Source: Anisakis pegreffii
Taxonomy: Eukaryota; Nematoda; Chromadorea; Rhabditida; Anisakidae
Direction of reading: 5' to 3'
Assembly (NCBI GenBank): GCA_035041965.1
Contig: JAPYMA010000582.1
Span: 91,858-155,857 of the forward strand
DNA length: 64,000 nucleotides
Positions 61,406 through 64,000 of this stretch are shown here, piece after piece. The translations under genes and the position numbers were made by a program. Every line of letters begins with the position of its first letter. Within the stretch, counting starts at the first letter, position 1. A model generated the notes under the pieces. The model made no database searches. It worked only from the letters and a program-made list of their open reading frames with translations, and was not told where the DNA came from.

Positions 61406-61650
61406 AAAATTCATAAAGTGCACAGTCATAATCATAAGAATGTGATCAACGAAGATCGTTATTTTCAAAACCTGGTGATTCGAATGACTGTACAGAGTTT
61501 CTGGATTATTTGTTTGCTTCGAACAGAGTTCAGGAAAAATTCGGTTCCCTCCGGCTAATGGTCGAAATAGAAAAAAATTGGGTATACTGACACTAATGAA
61601 TATCAAAAAATTGAACAATCGTACAATCATTGTAACTTAATTAAAAGTGA

Positions 61651-61674
61651 TTTTAGCCACCATGGTGGCTAAAA
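61651..61674. repeat. 24-bp perfect palindrome
   Basis: TTTTAGCCACCATGGTGGCT followed by AAAA is self-complementary with no spacer, about 250 bp after the double foldback. It could be a cruciform, a site for a dimeric protein, or the junction left by an inverted duplication. Confidence 0.9.
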
Positions 61675-62600
61675 ATCGACGGACAGGTGGGGTGTTCGCT
61701 TTCGTTATCAAGTCGAAAAGTGTCGAAATAGTATTGCGATGACTAGTAAGAAAGAAAGTAGAACGGGAATATGTGAGAGAGTAGAGATGCAAAGGTCCCA
61801 TGAATCTCGAGTATCATGCTTCAGATGCGAGCGTGCGTAGGTGTGCACGTGCGTGTTTAAAGCATTGTAAACATGGAAGATCGTTTGACGTTTTTTGACA
61901 GAGTGCATCCAGACGCCTATTGCGAAATTGCAATGTATTGAGTAAACAACATCGTAAAAAGTTTTGATCTCTGATCAGTTATTTGACATTGTATCATTGA
62001 AATTGCATTATCAAAGAGAAGATTAGAGCATGAACATGTAGTCTCTTGTAAGTAATGAAGACAGATTGCTTTGATTCTGTTAAATATGTTCCAATATAAT
62101 AAGATACTGTTCATTGGCATCATAATCAGCCTGAATCAAGAAGAGATGCACTTGAAAGACGACTGGTACAATTGAGATGTTCAATATGTTTAATTTCTAT
62201 GCAGTCGAATCGCTCTGATGAGCAAATCGCTTTCTAGCAATCAGATACTTGAGACAAGATGTAACAAAACTGCTGGATGAATAATATAAAGTATTCTTGC
62301 ATGCATACATCGAAACGATTGACAAAATCCGAATTGAACACAGTGGATTTCTAAGATGTGAATAAAAAGAATATGGGGGCAAATATGTTCCAATACACTA
62401 TTTCGATGCTTGGTTAGGGCTGTATTGAAACTGTTTCAATAATTCGTCATTATCACTGTCTATTTAAAATCTGTATCATAGTACATCAAACAAAACTGAC
62501 ATAAAAATATCAATCTCTTCTGTGATTTTTCTTCCAAAGTAGACCACATTCAGTGAGATTTTACCAGTCTCACGATGAGCAGAATTGCCCTACAAAATGT
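61675..62600. other. Intergenic, no supported gene
   Basis: AT-rich, short unrelated minus-strand frames only. Nothing recognised. Confidence 0.4.
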
Positions 62601-64000
62601 ATACTTTTCTAAAACCAGAGAATTTAGGGAATCTGACAATGTGCAGGAAATAACATTTTGCTGGGAATATAGGAGAGTTGAATATGATAACTCCTTCAGC
62701 GATATAGTAATGTATGTATTGATCTAGAGTCATACAATGTATAAGAATGAGCGCCTCTGCGCTAGTCGAGATAGCTTTAGGAAAATAGTCATATATCCTA
62801 AAGTAAGCAGAATCGCTCAACAAAATATATGATATTCTGAATCTAGAGATTCTGAGGAATCGAATGGTATAGATAAATTGATATGTTACTGGGCAAACCT
62901 GAGGATACCGGTAGCTTGAATATGAAAAAGCTATAGCGTCACTGTGCTAGTTGAGATACCTTTAAGAGAATAGCTTTCTCATCACGTAAGCTAAACCAAT
63001 CAGCAAAATATGTATTCTTGTGAATGTAGATGATCCGCTGGATAGAACGCTATAAAAAATGAATGTGGCACCCGAGAGTTTGTTAATAAAATGCGAATAT
63101 CTCTTCAACTAAGCTAAATTGCTCAGTAAATTTTATAAATTTCTGAATCTGGACGTTCTGCTGGATCGAACGTTCGCATGTTTCCGGGCAAACCTGAAAG
63201 ACGGTTAGCTCGAAGATCGCAATCCGCCTATTGCTAATGTGAACGTATTGATTGCTCTACAGTGAGCAATTTGTATGAATGTGCGCGACTGCGCTATCGA
63301 ATTGAGGTAGATCTAAGTAAATGGCTATAGCTCCTCACAACCAGGAAAGCGAAACCGCTGAACAAAATATATGTTACTCTGAATGAGGAGATCCAGCTGG
63401 ATCGACTGATGCAAAAAAATTTAAATGTTAATGGGCAAACTTGAGAAGACGTCAGCCTTGAATGTGTCACCCGAGATATTATTAATAAAATGCACATATC
63501 TCCTCAACAAAGCCAAATTGCTCGGTTAAATTTTTAATATTCAAAACCTAGAGGTTCTGTTGGATCGAAAGGTGAAAAGAAATTCGCATGTTTCCGGGCA
63601 AACCTGAGAAGATGGTCAATTCGAAGATTGGTGAACTTTGATCGTATTGTCGAATTGTAAGTTCACCACCGTCATCTTAGAAAAAAAGGCTGGTTTCATT
63701 GCAGTGTAATGGTTGGAAGACATTAAATAAATCCACGCATTGTTGCGAGCAAAAATAGACGTGAGCACATCTTTAATGATGCCGTCTTCTCAAGTTTGTC
63801 CAGTAACATATGAATTTTTTTTCACCAGTCGATCCAACTGGATCTCATCATTCACAGTGACATATATTTTGTTGAGCGCTTTTGCTTTCCTGAGGAGCTA
63901 TAGCCGTTTATTTAGATCTATCTCAATTCGATAGCGCAGTCGCGCTCATTCATACAAATTTAGAGCAATCACTTTTTGATCACTTTAGAGCAATCAATAC
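62600..64000. repeat. Complex repeat field: ~400-bp tandem units plus an inverted copy
   Basis: The word TTCGCATGTTTCCGGGCAAA occurs near 63172 and 63582 (spacing 410), each preceded by a CACCCGAGA...TTAATAAAATGC block (63070 and 63469). GGGCAAAC.TGA also occurs at 62891 and 63432. The stretch about 63274-63450 is repeated in reverse orientation at about 63786-63956, giving an inverted pair with arms near 170 bp. Translating either orientation gives a related peptide (see findings). Relatives lie near 13.4 and 22.7 kb. The array runs off the window end. Confidence 0.8.

Overview
This window is eukaryotic nuclear DNA from a nematode. Eight split protein-coding genes could be rebuilt by matching exon peptides to known families. 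The phylum call rests on an xbp-1 gene with a 23-nt IRE1 intron (the length known in Caenorhabditis), a tyrosinase ending in two ShKT domains, an SH2 plus tyrosine-kinase gene without an F-BAR region (a nematode-type expansion), short AT-rich introns, and TTTTCAG sites right before several start codons, as expected for spliced-leader addition. The genus is not identifiable from sequence alone; a parasitic chromadorean is a guess.

Layout. 0-5.8 kb: a higher-order minisatellite (1-1110), AT-rich DNA, and a GA/CGTCC tandem block (2.9-3.7 kb). 5.9-9.1 kb (+): pelota. 10.7-12.3 kb (-): xbp-1. 13.4-13.7 kb: dispersed repeat and a large foldback. 16.5-19.7 kb (-): an ARG1-like J-domain protein. 20.8-23.5 kb: unrecognised candidate exons. 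23.6-26.0 kb (+): BRX1. 26.9-27.5 kb (-): a candidate two-exon gene for a 64-aa charged protein. 29.0-30.8 kb (+): mitochondrial GrpE. 32.5-35.0 kb (+): a PP6-type phosphatase. 38.8-45.3 kb (+): tyrosinase/ShKT. 47.4-50.5 kb (+): SH2-tyrosine kinase. 50.9-52.1 kb (-): ubiquitin-eS31 (S27a), with a C/D-box snoRNA candidate in each of its two introns. 52.2-64 kb: gene-poor and repeat-rich, with a truncated ubiquitin 5' copy, a possible TM4 exon of a Cys-loop channel, a three-copy tandem array (56.9-58.8 kb), a double foldback (61.3 kb) and an inverted/tandem repeat field (62.6-64 kb).

Function. The genes are mainly housekeeping: mRNA surveillance (pelota), ribosome assembly and composition (BRX1, ubiquitin-eS31, snoRNA candidates), and protein folding or stress (xbp-1, J-domain protein, GrpE). 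They are unlinked in function and read from both strands; no operon is evident. The strongest non-routine signals are the paired intronic snoRNA candidates with a covarying terminal stem, the intact IRE1 splice signal joining two long xbp-1 frames, several very long near-perfect palindromes, and splice sites that depart often from the nematode consensus. Exon ends are inferred from protein similarity and phase and have not been checked against transcripts.
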